Assembly: GCA_934476075.1 (NCBI GenBank)
Contig: CAKSNH010000004.1
Coordinates: forward strand, 1 to 64,000
Source: an uncultured Clostridia bacterium
Lineage (GTDB): Bacteria; Bacillota; Clostridia; UBA1381
DNA length: 64,000 nt
Reading direction: 5' to 3'
The notes beneath the pieces are model-generated. The model did no database searches and had not been told where the DNA came from. It worked only from the letters and a program-made list of their open reading frames with translations. Numbering within the stretch: the stretch's first letter is position 1; every line of letters starts with the position of its first letter. A program made the translations under genes and the position numbers. Of the stretch, positions 36,013 through 45,477 are shown one piece after another.

Positions 36013-36414
36013 TTACATTTGACCGCCTGTCATTGTATTGTTGTAAGCAATAGATAGATTGTTCATATCTTCAATCATCTTATATGCTGCTATGTAAGGA
36101 CCTACAACAACCCAAGTACCAAGAAGTACCCACAAAAGCAATGTTGTTCCGCTTGTAGTAGTTTGAACACCATATGCCTGACAATTCTTTTCCAATCTGT
36201 CGCCTATCTGATAATACCAAACAAATAAGAAAATACCGCAAGTAACTATACCCAACAAAAGAACAATAATATAGTTCATTGTCGGCTTACCGTCTTTTGC
36301 ACATATGATATTCAAGTCCTCAGTATATTGATACCAGAATATTATAGGATAAATACCACAGGTAACAATAGAAAGCACAAGATACATCAAAAAGCTTCTG
36401 TCTGTTTTCATCAT
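36013..36414 (-). CDS. DUF4234 membrane protein
   Basis: 133 aa with three or four membrane helices. Repeated VTCGIYPIIFWYQY and VTCGIFLFVWYYQIG motifs mark the DUF4234 domain, an uncharacterised family common in Firmicutes. A GGGGGG-type ribosome site lies just upstream. It is a single gene, convergent with the two-component operon. Confidence 0.85.
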   Translation of the reverse strand: MMKTDRSFLMYLVLSIVTCGIYPIIFWYQYTEDLNIICAKDGKPTMNYIIVLLLGIVTCGIFLFVWYYQIGDRLEKNCQAYGVQTTTSGTTLLLWVLLGTWVVVGPYIAAYKMIEDMNNLSIAYNNTMTGGQM

Positions 36415-36517
36415 AACAATTCCCCCCTTTTTATGATTATTAAAAGTTTATAAAACTTAACTAAGTAAAATTATATTACATAAATATATATTTTGTCAAG
36501 TTATTTTACCAATTTAT

Positions 36518-37948
36518 CTATTTTTCTACAACAGAGATATACATAGTTCCATCTAATCCTATTATTTCCGCCCCTATTTCCTGTAATGCCTGTATGTACG
36601 CTATGCTGTCCTCCGTCAGATACTCGCCCACACAGACAATCGGCACTGCCGGAGGATATGCCAATACCGTTGTTGCGGATATTTCGCCGACAGCCTCCTC
36701 CACACGCACTTTTTTGCTTTTTGCATAGAATGCCTCCTGCGGTGTCATGCCCATATCAGGGATAGGCACTGCCGGAAATACAGGTTCTTCCTCACTTTTT
36801 TCAAGTTCACGGCATATTTTAAGTATTGCATTGGTAAGTTTTATAAAATCCTTTGCCGTATTCGCCGGTGTGGCAATCGCAACAACGTTGAACAAATCTG
36901 CCATTTCAACATCAATATTATAATTCTCACGCAAACGCTTTGCAATTTCAAACCCTGTTATTTTATATGCTGAAAAGTTCATAACTATTCTTGTTTCGTC
37001 AACACTGTTTATGTTATATTTTCCGTTCAGCATTGTGCTGATAAACTCCACATCAGTTTTGGACGAAATATTGTTGCGAAAACGCTCGCAATTCTCATAC
37101 ACTACTCTCCAAGCATTTCTTCCGCTTTTCGAGTCAAGTTCCGCTCTTGCCATATCGGCGGTCGCTATGATAGGATACGACGGGCTTGATGTCTGATACA
37201 TTGCAAGCACCTTTTCAAGACGTTTTCTGTTTACAATATCGCCGCTCACATGGAGATATGCCGCCTGATTCATTGCGTTTAATGTTTTATGTGCACTCTG
37301 CACCACCAAATCCGCTCCCTGGCTAAGTGCCGTATTCGGGAAAAGATTTTGATTAACCGCAAAATGTGCACCGTGTGCCTCATCTACAAGCAGCGGTATA
37401 CCTCTTGCACGGGTAATTTTTGATATTGTTTCTATATCCGAGCAAGTGCCGTAATATGACGGTGACGTAATCAATACCGCTTTCGCATCGGGATTGTCGT
37501 CAATAATCTTTATAAGGTCCGTCTGATTAATACCCGCCGGCACTGAAAATCCGTCAATAACATTCTGCGGAATATACACCGGTTTCAGTCCGAGAATTAT
37601 ACACGCATTAATCACCGCCTGATGGCTTGCACGGTTGACAATTACAGTATCGCCATAGCTCGCCGTTGCGGCAAGCATGGAGAATATACCGCTTGTCGAA
37701 CCGCCCACAAGAAAATATGTATCGCCCGCACCGAAAAATTCAGCCGCAAGACGTTTTGCCTCTTTTATCGGATTATTGGGATTATGCAAATTAAGTGTAT
37801 CTTCCAATTCGGTCACATCATAATCTGCTATATTTCTTTTAAAAGTTTTATTTAAACCGTTTCCGCCCTTATGCCCCGGCATGGAAAACGATGTTCTTTT
37901 TCTTTTGGAATACTCTTTTAAAGTATCTATAATTGGCGTTTGACTCAC
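36518..37948 (-). CDS. Orn/Lys/Arg decarboxylase family PLP enzyme
   Basis: 476 aa, the short Gram-positive form (YaaO/SpeA-like) lacking the response-regulator-like wing domain of E. coli CadA. The N-terminal SFSMPGHKGG, the substrate-loop GSTSGIF, LLVDEAHGAH and the PLP lysine in VQSAHKTLNAM are all present. It decarboxylates a basic amino acid to a polyamine precursor (agmatine, cadaverine or putrescine); the exact substrate cannot be read from sequence alone. Confidence 0.92.
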   Translation of the reverse strand: MSQTPIIDTLKEYSKRKRTSFSMPGHKGGNGLNKTFKRNIADYDVTELEDTLNLHNPNNPIKEAKRLAAEFFGAGDTYFLVGGSTSGIFSMLAATASYGDTVIVNRASHQAVINACIILGLKPVYIPQNVIDGFSVPAGINQTDLIKIIDDNPDAKAVLITSPSYYGTCSDIETISKITRARGIPLLVDEAHGAHFAVNQNLFPNTALSQGADLVVQSAHKTLNAMNQAAYLHVSGDIVNRKRLEKVLAMYQTSSPSYPIIATADMARAELDSKSGRNAWRVVYENCERFRNNISSKTDVEFISTMLNGKYNINSVDETRIVMNFSAYKITGFEIAKRLRENYNIDVEMADLFNVVAIATPANTAKDFIKLTNAILKICRELEKSEEEPVFPAVPIPDMGMTPQEAFYAKSKKVRVEEAVGEISATTVLAYPPAVPIVCVGEYLTEDSIAYIQALQEIGAEIIGLDGTMYISVVEK

Positions 37949-38269
37949 CTAAAAGCCCCCTATTTAAAAAAATTATCTACCATTATATATAATACCAAAA
38001 AATCATAGTAAAGTAAAGGAAAACGGAAAAGTTAAAAAAAATTTTAAAAAAACGGGAACTTTTTTCGCTCTGCCTCGTCTATATATTAGAAGCGGTATTA
38101 AACACGCATTATATCGTTTCTATGAAAGAAATACATTGATTGCATTTTTGCGGATTTCCCCAAATGTTATCCCCAAACATTATCTGCTTAAATTAGAATC
38201 AATGTAATCTCTCCCCCTAAACACACATATTATTAACAATCCGCATAATCGGATTGGCAAAAAGAAGAC
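37949..38269. other. Intergenic, no gene seen
   Basis: About 320 bp between two minus-strand genes. It contains the probable promoter of the decarboxylase gene near its left end and no ORF with a ribosome site. A short inverted pair AATCCG...CGGATT occurs at about 38239-38255. Confidence 0.5.
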
Positions 38270-38303
38270 AAAAAAACAGAACCCGTCCGGGTTCTGTTTT
38301 TTC
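38270..38303. terminator. Terminator of the second PL11 lyase gene
   Basis: AAAAAACAGAACCCG pairs with CGGGTTCTGTTTTTT, a near-perfect palindrome just after the lyase stop codon. Confidence 0.9.
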
Positions 38304-38316
38304 GTCTGTTAATTTA

Positions 38317-41115
38317 TTATATTTCTTCCGTAAATTCAGGCAAAATTTCTCCACGCACATAATCGTGATGCGGAACAGGGATTTCCGTCATTTCGTCACC
38401 GATATAAAATCCTGTGTGCGGCGGCTGATTATAAGCCGTATTCTGCCATGCAACGCTCAAACGATATACGTTATCGTGCATTAATGTATAGAATTTGTGG
38501 TTGGTCAAGTGTGTTGTTGTGTAAAGTCTAAGTTCTGTGCTGTCCTCATTTCTCCAAACCACATCTTCACGCCAGTCACCCACAATACTTGCCTGTATAC
38601 ATGGATTTCCTTTTGTCCAGTTGTTTGAATATGCGTCCTTGGTGTCAAGAATTACGTCAAGCTTTTCATTTTCATAATCCCATTTGTAAATCTGACCGAT
38701 ACCACGTTCGCCGTTCCAGTCATGGTCTAACAATTCACGAATAAGGTCGCCGTCCCACCAAATTGCAAAGTTGATTGACTTCGGTGCATTCTTGGTGATT
38801 AGCTTACCGTCCATTGTGTACAATTCTTCATTAAGCACCCAAACCTGATTGCCTTCATATCTAGGGTCAATCTTCGCACACAAACCTCTTGTTGTGTCAC
38901 GTCCCGTAAATATACCCCATGTAATTTCACCTGTTGCAGGGTCACGCACTTCATAGCCGTACTCCGCACTTTCATGCTCGTGGATTTGGAAGAAGTCCAG
39001 ATTAGGAGTCTTTGTTGTGAAGTTACCAAGGTGCATTGCGTCACCATGTTCAAGTCCTGTCGTATAAATGCCCGTACCGTCATGGTCGATTGCACAAGCA
39101 CCGTATACAATTTCGTCATAGCCGTCGCCGTCAATATCGCCGACCCCCAAATTGTGATTACCCTGATTTGTATATTCGATATTTTGGTCTTTATTTGCAA
39201 GGAACTTCCAGCGTTTTACAAGTCTGTTGTCAATCATATCATATGCAACCAATACAGTAGGGCAGCCTATGTCATAATATCCACGGCACATAACCACGCT
39301 TGGATTTACACCGTCAAGATATGCAACGCAAGCCAAAAATCTGTCTACACGATTACCCCATGAATCGCCCCAGTCACGGACATTTCCACGAGGAGGGTCA
39401 TAATCAACCGTATCTATCGCCGCACCCGTTACACCGTCAAACACTGTCAAAAATTCAGGGCCGTCCAAAATGAAACCGTCTTTATTTCTGTAATCTGCGT
39501 TAATATCGCCGATAACATTTCCCACACCGTCGATAGTACCGTCGGCAGTTTTACAAATCATTTCAGCCTTGCCGTCGCTGTTAAAGTCATAAACCATAAA
39601 TTGTGTATAATGTGCACCCGAACGGATATTTACACCCAAATCAATTCTCCACAATTTTGTACCGTCCAGCTTATATGCGTCCATATAAACCACGCCTGTA
39701 TAACCCTTGTGTGAATTATCCTTACCGTTTGCGACCCATTTGATTACCAATTCATATTCGCCGTCACCGTCAAGGTCTGCAACCGCTGCATCATTTGCAT
39801 GATACTCATATGTATTGCCGTCCGGTGTGGTATACGGAGCAGGCTTGTCCATCGGGATTGAAAGATAATCGGCATTTATAACCTTTGTTGTGTAGCCGTC
39901 TTTTTCCATTTTGTTGTCTATTACGGCTTTTACCGTGTATGTATCCTCTGCCTTACCGTCCTTATCAAGATAGTTTGTGCTGTCTGTGATTACATCTGTA
40001 ATCTTTTCGCCGTTTCTGAACAATACGAAATTCATTCCTTTTTCATATTCGTATGCGTTCAATCGCCAGCTTAGGAATACACCGTCAGTTGTTTTCATTG
40101 CCATCAAGCCACGGTTCAGCGTTTCCATTTTTCTCTTAAACGGTGCAGCCTTAATTTCATTTTTCACTTCCGCACGTTTTGTGATACCGCTCGGTGTCAC
40201 TGCCTCAACCGCATATATAAATACAACATTTGTCTTTACATGATAATCGGTAAAAGTTGTTGATGAGGCATTTGCGATTTTTTTGTAGATACCGTAAGGT
40301 GCTTTCTGATAGATATTATAGCTTACCGCTTCGGGAGTTTTATCCCAATTCAAAGTAACCTTATCGGGATAGCTCTCGATTTTAAGACCTGTAACAACGG
40401 CATTATTTTCCCTGCCGTCAACAATATTTACGTTAAGCACTTCATCAGTAGGAGATGCGAATTTGTAATCATCAAGTCCGCATACTGTATATTCATAATC
40501 TTCGCACAGCTTTACATCTGTATCAACATAACTTGCATCGGCTGTATCAACCACCTTATCCACAAAACCGTTGTACATAGCTTTTCTTGTAATTCTGTAT
40601 GCGTCAAATTCGTCAGCCTTATTCCAAGAAAGTGACACTGACGGATTTTTTGCGTCTGCAACAACTTTACTTGAAACCTTGCCCATTTTCGGCATATTGT
40701 CAAGTGCAATGTCAATGGCATTCAAGCAAGCGTGTCTGCCTGAGAATGTAAATTCCATAATACCGTCGGTAACCTCAATTTTACATTCACGCTCCAACAC
40801 ACTTCCGTCATTCACCCACAAACCGAATTTTTCGCCGTTTACAGTAAACAAAGTTGTAACATCGCCCTCGTCGATATAATCGCCCGAATACACTCTGACA
40901 TTGTATGTACCGTTGTCAAGCTTTACCTTGAAAGTATTGTCCGCAAACAAAAGATAATCACGGCAAAGATTTTTTTCACCTTTATTTTTTTCAATGGCAA
41001 CCGCCTTTTCGGCAATACCATATCCGATTTCTTCGCTATATATCATATCCCCTGTAATTTTTATATATCCATCTTCGACAGGCTTGCTGCCGAAATCAAA
41101 ACGTATTTTATTCAA
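38317..41115 (-). CDS. Rhamnogalacturonan lyase (PL11), no signal peptide
   Basis: 932 aa. It lacks a signal peptide (MNKIRFDFG start), so it is probably cytoplasmic. Residues ~1-135 form a beta-sandwich carbohydrate-binding-like domain, and two FN3-like domains follow (about 140-235 and 240-330). The PL11 part (about 335-920) has LNRGLMAMK, calcium loops DLDGDGEYE, DFNSDGKAE, DIDGDGYDE, and the conserved HDNVYRLSVAWQN near the end. It would finish rhamnogalacturonan oligosaccharides made outside by a secreted enzyme such as the one at 869-3472. Three copies of a CG-centred 12-mer lie around its start, suggesting LacI-type control. Confidence 0.92.
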   Translation of the reverse strand: MNKIRFDFGSKPVEDGYIKITGDMIYSEEIGYGIAEKAVAIEKNKGEKNLCRDYLLFADNTFKVKLDNGTYNVRVYSGDYIDEGDVTTLFTVNGEKFGLWVNDGSVLERECKIEVTDGIMEFTFSGRHACLNAIDIALDNMPKMGKVSSKVVADAKNPSVSLSWNKADEFDAYRITRKAMYNGFVDKVVDTADASYVDTDVKLCEDYEYTVCGLDDYKFASPTDEVLNVNIVDGRENNAVVTGLKIESYPDKVTLNWDKTPEAVSYNIYQKAPYGIYKKIANASSTTFTDYHVKTNVVFIYAVEAVTPSGITKRAEVKNEIKAAPFKRKMETLNRGLMAMKTTDGVFLSWRLNAYEYEKGMNFVLFRNGEKITDVITDSTNYLDKDGKAEDTYTVKAVIDNKMEKDGYTTKVINADYLSIPMDKPAPYTTPDGNTYEYHANDAAVADLDGDGEYELVIKWVANGKDNSHKGYTGVVYMDAYKLDGTKLWRIDLGVNIRSGAHYTQFMVYDFNSDGKAEMICKTADGTIDGVGNVIGDINADYRNKDGFILDGPEFLTVFDGVTGAAIDTVDYDPPRGNVRDWGDSWGNRVDRFLACVAYLDGVNPSVVMCRGYYDIGCPTVLVAYDMIDNRLVKRWKFLANKDQNIEYTNQGNHNLGVGDIDGDGYDEIVYGACAIDHDGTGIYTTGLEHGDAMHLGNFTTKTPNLDFFQIHEHESAEYGYEVRDPATGEITWGIFTGRDTTRGLCAKIDPRYEGNQVWVLNEELYTMDGKLITKNAPKSINFAIWWDGDLIRELLDHDWNGERGIGQIYKWDYENEKLDVILDTKDAYSNNWTKGNPCIQASIVGDWREDVVWRNEDSTELRLYTTTHLTNHKFYTLMHDNVYRLSVAWQNTAYNQPPHTGFYIGDEMTEIPVPHHDYVRGEILPEFTEEI

Positions 41116-41193
41116 TGGTTTTATCCCCTTTCGACTTATTTCCTATTATATTATATAACAAACAAAACGTATTTACAACAACAAAACGTATTT
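41097..41193. promoter_or_regulatory. Three copies of a LacI-like operator 12-mer at the PL11 start
   Basis: AAATACGTTTTG (minus strand) occurs exactly three times: at 41182-41193 and 41163-41174, 19 bases apart centre to centre, and at 41097-41108 within the first codons. The sequence matches the CG-centred palindrome upstream of the lacI gene at 10 of 12 positions. Confidence 0.6.
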
Positions 41194-41240
41194 ATTAATA
41201 AAAAAAATCTAAAATACTGCATATGACCGCCATTTGTCTA

Positions 41241-41278
41241 AAAAATTCAAAAAGGACAGATGTATGTTCTGTCCTTTT
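41241..41278 (-). terminator. Terminator of ppk1
   Basis: AAAGGACAGA pairs with TCTGTCCTTT, with T-rich sequence following on the minus strand. Confidence 0.85.
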
Positions 41279-41285
41279 GCAATCA

Positions 41286-43382
41286 TTATTCTTTTTCCGT
41301 TCCGGTTAAATTTCCTGCCGCTCTGTAAGCCTCGTCAGTGAAAAATTCCTGTGAATTCAATTTCACTTCCGCCGTTTCGTCAATTTTATAAACCCCGTCA
41401 GTGCCCTGTATTCTCGCCAATTCCGTATCACTGAGCATAGTTATAAACATCTCCCATATTCTCGCTTTCAAATCCGCATCATAAATCGGTGCAGCCACTT
41501 CCACACGGCGGAGCGTATTTCTCGTCATAAAATCTGCCGATGAAATGTATATCTTTGCCCTATCCTCAGTGCCGAAAATATATATTCTCGAATGTTCCAA
41601 ATATCTGCCGACTATACTTCTTATATGAATATTTTCGGTTTCGCCCGGCACACCCGATTTCAGACAGCATATTCCTCTGACAACCATATCAATTCTCACT
41701 CCGGCTTTTGACGCTTTCACAAGCTTATCGATAATCCGCTTATCCGTCAGCGAATTTACCTTAATTCCTATATAGCCTTTTCCGCCCTGCTCCGCAATTT
41801 CAATTTCATGTTTTATCATGTCGATTATAGGCTGCTGCAAGCTGTTCGGAGCAACAAGCAGATGTTTGGTATTGTCAATAGTATTCCCGATAAGGATTTC
41901 CTGAAATACCTCCCTTGCCTCCTCGCCTATTTCCCTATTCGCCGTAAGTAATGATAAATCGGTATACAGACGTGCGGTCTTTTCATTGTAATTCCCCGTT
42001 CCTATCTGGGTTATATATTGGATTTGTCCGCCGTCCTTTCGTGTGATAAGACATAGCTTTGAATGTACTTTCAAACCGTCAACCCCATACACAACATGAC
42101 AGCCCGCATCTTCAAGCCGTCTGCTCCAACCTATATTATTCGCCTCGTCAAATCTTGCTTTGAGTTCAACCAAAACGTCAACCTGCTTTCCGTTTTCGGC
42201 AGCCTCGGCAAGTGCCTCGATAACCTTTGAATTTTTAGCAAGTCTGTACAATGTCATTCGTATTGACAAAACCTTCGGGTCTGCCGCCGCCTCATGCAGC
42301 ATCTGCAAAAACGGTTTGATACTTTCATACGGATATGACAGCAGCACATCTTTTTTTAATATCTGCGGAATTATCGCTTTATCCATATCTATGCTCGGTG
42401 ATTTCTGAGGTACTTTCTTTTCAAAGAACAATTCCGCTTTATTTCGCAGTATGTCTTCTATTTCGCAGACAAATGATAAGTCAAGCGGTGATTTTGAATA
42501 TAAAACGTGCTTTTTGTCAAGTTCAAGATACTCACACATTTTCTCCACCATATCCGGTTCAATATCCCTTGTCAGTTCCAGACGTACGGGTGCAAGTTTC
42601 TTTCTCAGCTTTATAATCTCCTCCATCTGGTCACGATAATCCAAATCCTCATCATACACTTTAAGCACATCAATATCCGCATTTCTCGTCACACGCATTA
42701 CCGATTTTTGTTTAAGCTTGTAGCCCTTAAATACACTCGGCATAAAATGAAGTATCAATTCCTCACGCAGTATATATGTATTTTCAAGTCCCGGAACGCT
42801 TATCATACGAGGAATCATATCGCTGTTGCATGGTATAATACCTATTTTTTCTTTGCCGCTCTTTTTATCCAATATCGCCATTGCGTATATTTCCTGTCCT
42901 TTTAAGAACGGGAACGGCTGTTTTCTGCCCACAATCATCACCGACAAAAGCGGCAGAACGTCTTTATCAAAATATTCCTTTAAATAATTGCACTCTGTCT
43001 TATCCAAATCCTTAAATCCGACAATCTTTACGCCCTCGTCCTCTATCTTCTGCATTAAATCAGTATAGATACGGTCTTTTTCATTGTTCAGCTGTTTAAC
43101 CCTTTTTAATATAGCGTCAATCTGCTCCTGCGGGGTCATGTTTGTTTTGTTTTCACGGTTGTCGCCCGTAAGCAGTTTTTGGTCCTCCAAAGAACCCACT
43201 CTCACCATAAAAAATTCATCTAAATTTGACTGAAATATCGAAAGAAATGTCAGCTGTTCGCAAAGCGGAACACGGTCAAGCCTTGCCTCCTCCAACACTC
43301 TCTCATTAAATTTCAGCCATGATAATTCCCTGTTTACATAGATAGTATCTTTTTTTGAATTGTTTTTTTCTTTTTCGTTCAT
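41286..43382 (-). CDS. ppk1: Polyphosphate kinase 1
   Basis: 698 aa from the ATG at 43382, preceded by GAGAG at 7 bases. The frame extends to a TTG at 43469 without a ribosome site. All four PPK1 domains are visible: N (VNRELSWLKFNERVL), H (middle), and two phospholipase-D-like C domains with the catalytic histidine motifs VHSKLCLITR and EHSRIYIFG. It makes polyphosphate reversibly from ATP. Single-gene unit with a terminator; no ppx gene is adjacent. Confidence 0.94.
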   Translation of the reverse strand: MNEKEKNNSKKDTIYVNRELSWLKFNERVLEEARLDRVPLCEQLTFLSIFQSNLDEFFMVRVGSLEDQKLLTGDNRENKTNMTPQEQIDAILKRVKQLNNEKDRIYTDLMQKIEDEGVKIVGFKDLDKTECNYLKEYFDKDVLPLLSVMIVGRKQPFPFLKGQEIYAMAILDKKSGKEKIGIIPCNSDMIPRMISVPGLENTYILREELILHFMPSVFKGYKLKQKSVMRVTRNADIDVLKVYDEDLDYRDQMEEIIKLRKKLAPVRLELTRDIEPDMVEKMCEYLELDKKHVLYSKSPLDLSFVCEIEDILRNKAELFFEKKVPQKSPSIDMDKAIIPQILKKDVLLSYPYESIKPFLQMLHEAAADPKVLSIRMTLYRLAKNSKVIEALAEAAENGKQVDVLVELKARFDEANNIGWSRRLEDAGCHVVYGVDGLKVHSKLCLITRKDGGQIQYITQIGTGNYNEKTARLYTDLSLLTANREIGEEAREVFQEILIGNTIDNTKHLLVAPNSLQQPIIDMIKHEIEIAEQGGKGYIGIKVNSLTDKRIIDKLVKASKAGVRIDMVVRGICCLKSGVPGETENIHIRSIVGRYLEHSRIYIFGTEDRAKIYISSADFMTRNTLRRVEVAAPIYDADLKARIWEMFITMLSDTELARIQGTDGVYKIDETAEVKLNSQEFFTDEAYRAAGNLTGTEKE

Positions 43383-43733
43383 ACTAATACTCTCTTTCTC
43401 ATTTGGTTTATGTCCCGCAAACAATCTTTTTATAAAATCCCAAAACAAATTTCTATCTCCATAACTCAATATTTTTTATTCTCAACCATAAATTCCGCCG
43501 CATACCGAGAACTGTCACCAACAGATACCTCTAAATTTTGCATTAGTTCTTCCTGTATTATTTATCGTTATATCTCATTATAATCATTATATCACAAAAA
43601 GCAAATAATATTAACAAAAATTTATTTTTATTTCACATTAAACCAAGTACAAATTTTATTTCAATGTTTATATTGTATCAATAATGTGTAAATCCGCAAT
43701 AGCCGTATCGTAAATGTTATGTAAAATGTTACG
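43383..43733. other. AT-rich spacer upstream of ppk1
   Basis: About 350 bp. The first ~90 bases are the in-frame extension of ppk1 discussed with that gene. The rest is AT-rich with no ORF or RNA gene that I can support. Confidence 0.5.
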
Positions 43734-43788
43734 CAGAAAAAACAAAACACATTTTTCTGTGCAGTTTGATGTGCACAGAAAAATGTGT
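43734..43788 (-). terminator. Terminator of the two-gene ABC operon
   Basis: A 17 bp perfect stem (ACACATTTTTCTGTGCA and its complement) is followed on the minus strand by TTTGTTTTTT. Confidence 0.92.
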
Positions 43789-43802
43789 CTGTAAAAATTA
43801 TT

Positions 43803-44555
43803 TTATATATCTTTTTTGTCAAACAAATAATATGATATTGTAAAAAACACTATTGCCGTACCGATAAGCAAAAATATCTTTGAACTCATCGCCCCGATAG
43901 GCAGCGTCGAGCCAATCCACAGCTGATGCCATTTGCTGTATGATGTAAACAATACATTATTCACCGACGGCACAAAGTAATTGCAGTATTTCATTACCGC
44001 ATATGTCAAAAAGCATATAAACATTGCCAAAGTCGGAGTTTTGCATATCATATTGATAAGCACCGACATGAGCACAAGAACAATCATCGGCACTAAGTCT
44101 ATCATATACGCTCCCAGATTTTTTATAACATATTCGTGCAGACTTCCATCGCCGAACATCATTTCCAATACGGTACACACTATGTACACTCCGAAAAACA
44201 TTATCGCCGCCACGCTGAAACAAGCCAGACTTTTTGTCATAAGCAATTTTAATCTTGTTATCGGTCTTGTGATAACCGCTTTTATGGTATTTTCCTGAAA
44301 CTCACTGCAAAACAAATCTGTAACCGCCATAAATATAATAAGCGGTATAATCAGTTCCGTAAACACCCACAGCATTTCAAGTGCAAGATTGCCGAGCTGT
44401 AACTTCGCCTGTCCCTGCGACATCAGGCTTACCATCCACATCATGCCGACTCTGCACACACATATCAGCATACTTATTATAGTAAACACTATATATTTTT
44501 TCTTCATTGCCAGCTTGTAAAGCTCTATTTTGTAACTTGCCAAAAATGTATTCAT
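43803..44555 (-). CDS. ABC-2 type transporter permease
   Basis: 250 aa with six membrane segments and a cytoplasmic start (ASYKIELYKLAMKKKY). The motif EFQENTIKAVITRPITR after the second helix is typical of the BcrB / lantibiotic-immunity group of ABC-2 permeases. It is co-transcribed with the ATPase gene 16 bases upstream. Likely an exporter of peptides or drugs; the substrate is unknown. Confidence 0.87.
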   Translation of the reverse strand: MNTFLASYKIELYKLAMKKKYIVFTIISMLICVCRVGMMWMVSLMSQGQAKLQLGNLALEMLWVFTELIIPLIIFMAVTDLFCSEFQENTIKAVITRPITRLKLLMTKSLACFSVAAIMFFGVYIVCTVLEMMFGDGSLHEYVIKNLGAYMIDLVPMIVLVLMSVLINMICKTPTLAMFICFLTYAVMKYCNYFVPSVNNVLFTSYSKWHQLWIGSTLPIGAMSSKIFLLIGTAIVFFTISYYLFDKKDI

Positions 44556-44571
44556 TATAAAATCTCCCCTA

Positions 44572-45306
44572 TTATATAATTACTCCGCCTCGTTTTTCCT
44601 TAACAATACTCAAAAAATAGTCCTCCAATGTAGGATTTAGTTCCAACGCTTTTTCCATGCTCACGAAGTCAACCAATTCACCCTCATGAATAACCGCAAC
44701 CTTATTGCAGGTTTTTTCAATCTCATTTGCAAGGTGGCTCGACACCAAGAATGTTATACCCTTTTCATTTGCCATTCTCGTTATAATTTCACGCACCTCT
44801 ATCATGCCTTCTATGTCCAGACCGTTTGTCGGCTCGTCAAGCACCACCAAATCCGGCTCGGAAAGCAAAGCCAGTGCAAGTCCCAATCTCTGTTTCATAC
44901 CAAGCGAAAATCTGCCGGCTTTGTCATTTTTATATTTTTCAAGACGTACTGTTTTCAACACTTTTTCTATTCGTGCATCGTCAACATCGTCATAGAATTT
45001 TGCCATAAGTCGAAGATTTTTTATTGCGGTAAGATTATCATATATTGCGGGAGCTTCAATCAATACTCCGACATTACTCATACATTTTTCAAAATTATCC
45101 TCGTTGTTCATGCCGAATATCTTCACTTCACCGTCATTTGCATGACACAATCCCGTAATAACCTTCATAATAGTGGTTTTGCCCGAACCGTTAGGACCAA
45201 GCAAGCCCAGCACATCACCCTTTTCAACATCAAATGTTATATTTTTCACACCTCTGCCGTTCTTGTAGAGCTTTGTGATATTATTTATTTCCAATACCTT
45301 TTCCAT
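44572..45306 (-). CDS. ABC transporter ATP-binding protein (BcrA-like)
   Basis: 244 aa from the ATG at 45306, which follows AAGGAGA; an ATG six codons upstream precedes that site. Walker A GPNGSGKTT, signature FSLGMKQR and Walker B VVLDEPTNGLD are intact. The closest known grouping is bacitracin/lantibiotic-type exporters. First gene of a two-gene operon with the permease. Confidence 0.92.
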   Translation of the reverse strand: MEKVLEINNITKLYKNGRGVKNITFDVEKGDVLGLLGPNGSGKTTIMKVITGLCHANDGEVKIFGMNNEDNFEKCMSNVGVLIEAPAIYDNLTAIKNLRLMAKFYDDVDDARIEKVLKTVRLEKYKNDKAGRFSLGMKQRLGLALALLSEPDLVVLDEPTNGLDIEGMIEVREIITRMANEKGITFLVSSHLANEIEKTCNKVAVIHEGELVDFVSMEKALELNPTLEDYFLSIVKEKRGGVII

Positions 45307-45368
45307 TACAATTCTCCTTTTCATGTTCTATTAAGGAAATACTAATTATATATTAATCCTTCCTTAAT

Positions 45369-45426
45369 AGCCCACAAACAATGGGAATGCTTGTGGGCTG
45401 TGGGAGGAGCCGATATAAAGTCGGCT
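45369..45426. other. Two tandem hairpins in a convergent-free spacer
   Basis: AGCCCACAA pairs with TTGTGGGCT (45369-45399), and AGCCGA pairs with TCGGCT (45408-45426), the latter followed by TTTTATATA on the plus strand. They lie between two minus-strand units. On that strand no T-run follows, so their function is unclear. Confidence 0.5.
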
Positions 45427-45477
45427 TTTATATAAATTATACTATACTTAATGTATAGCACATATTAGGGGGGCTTG

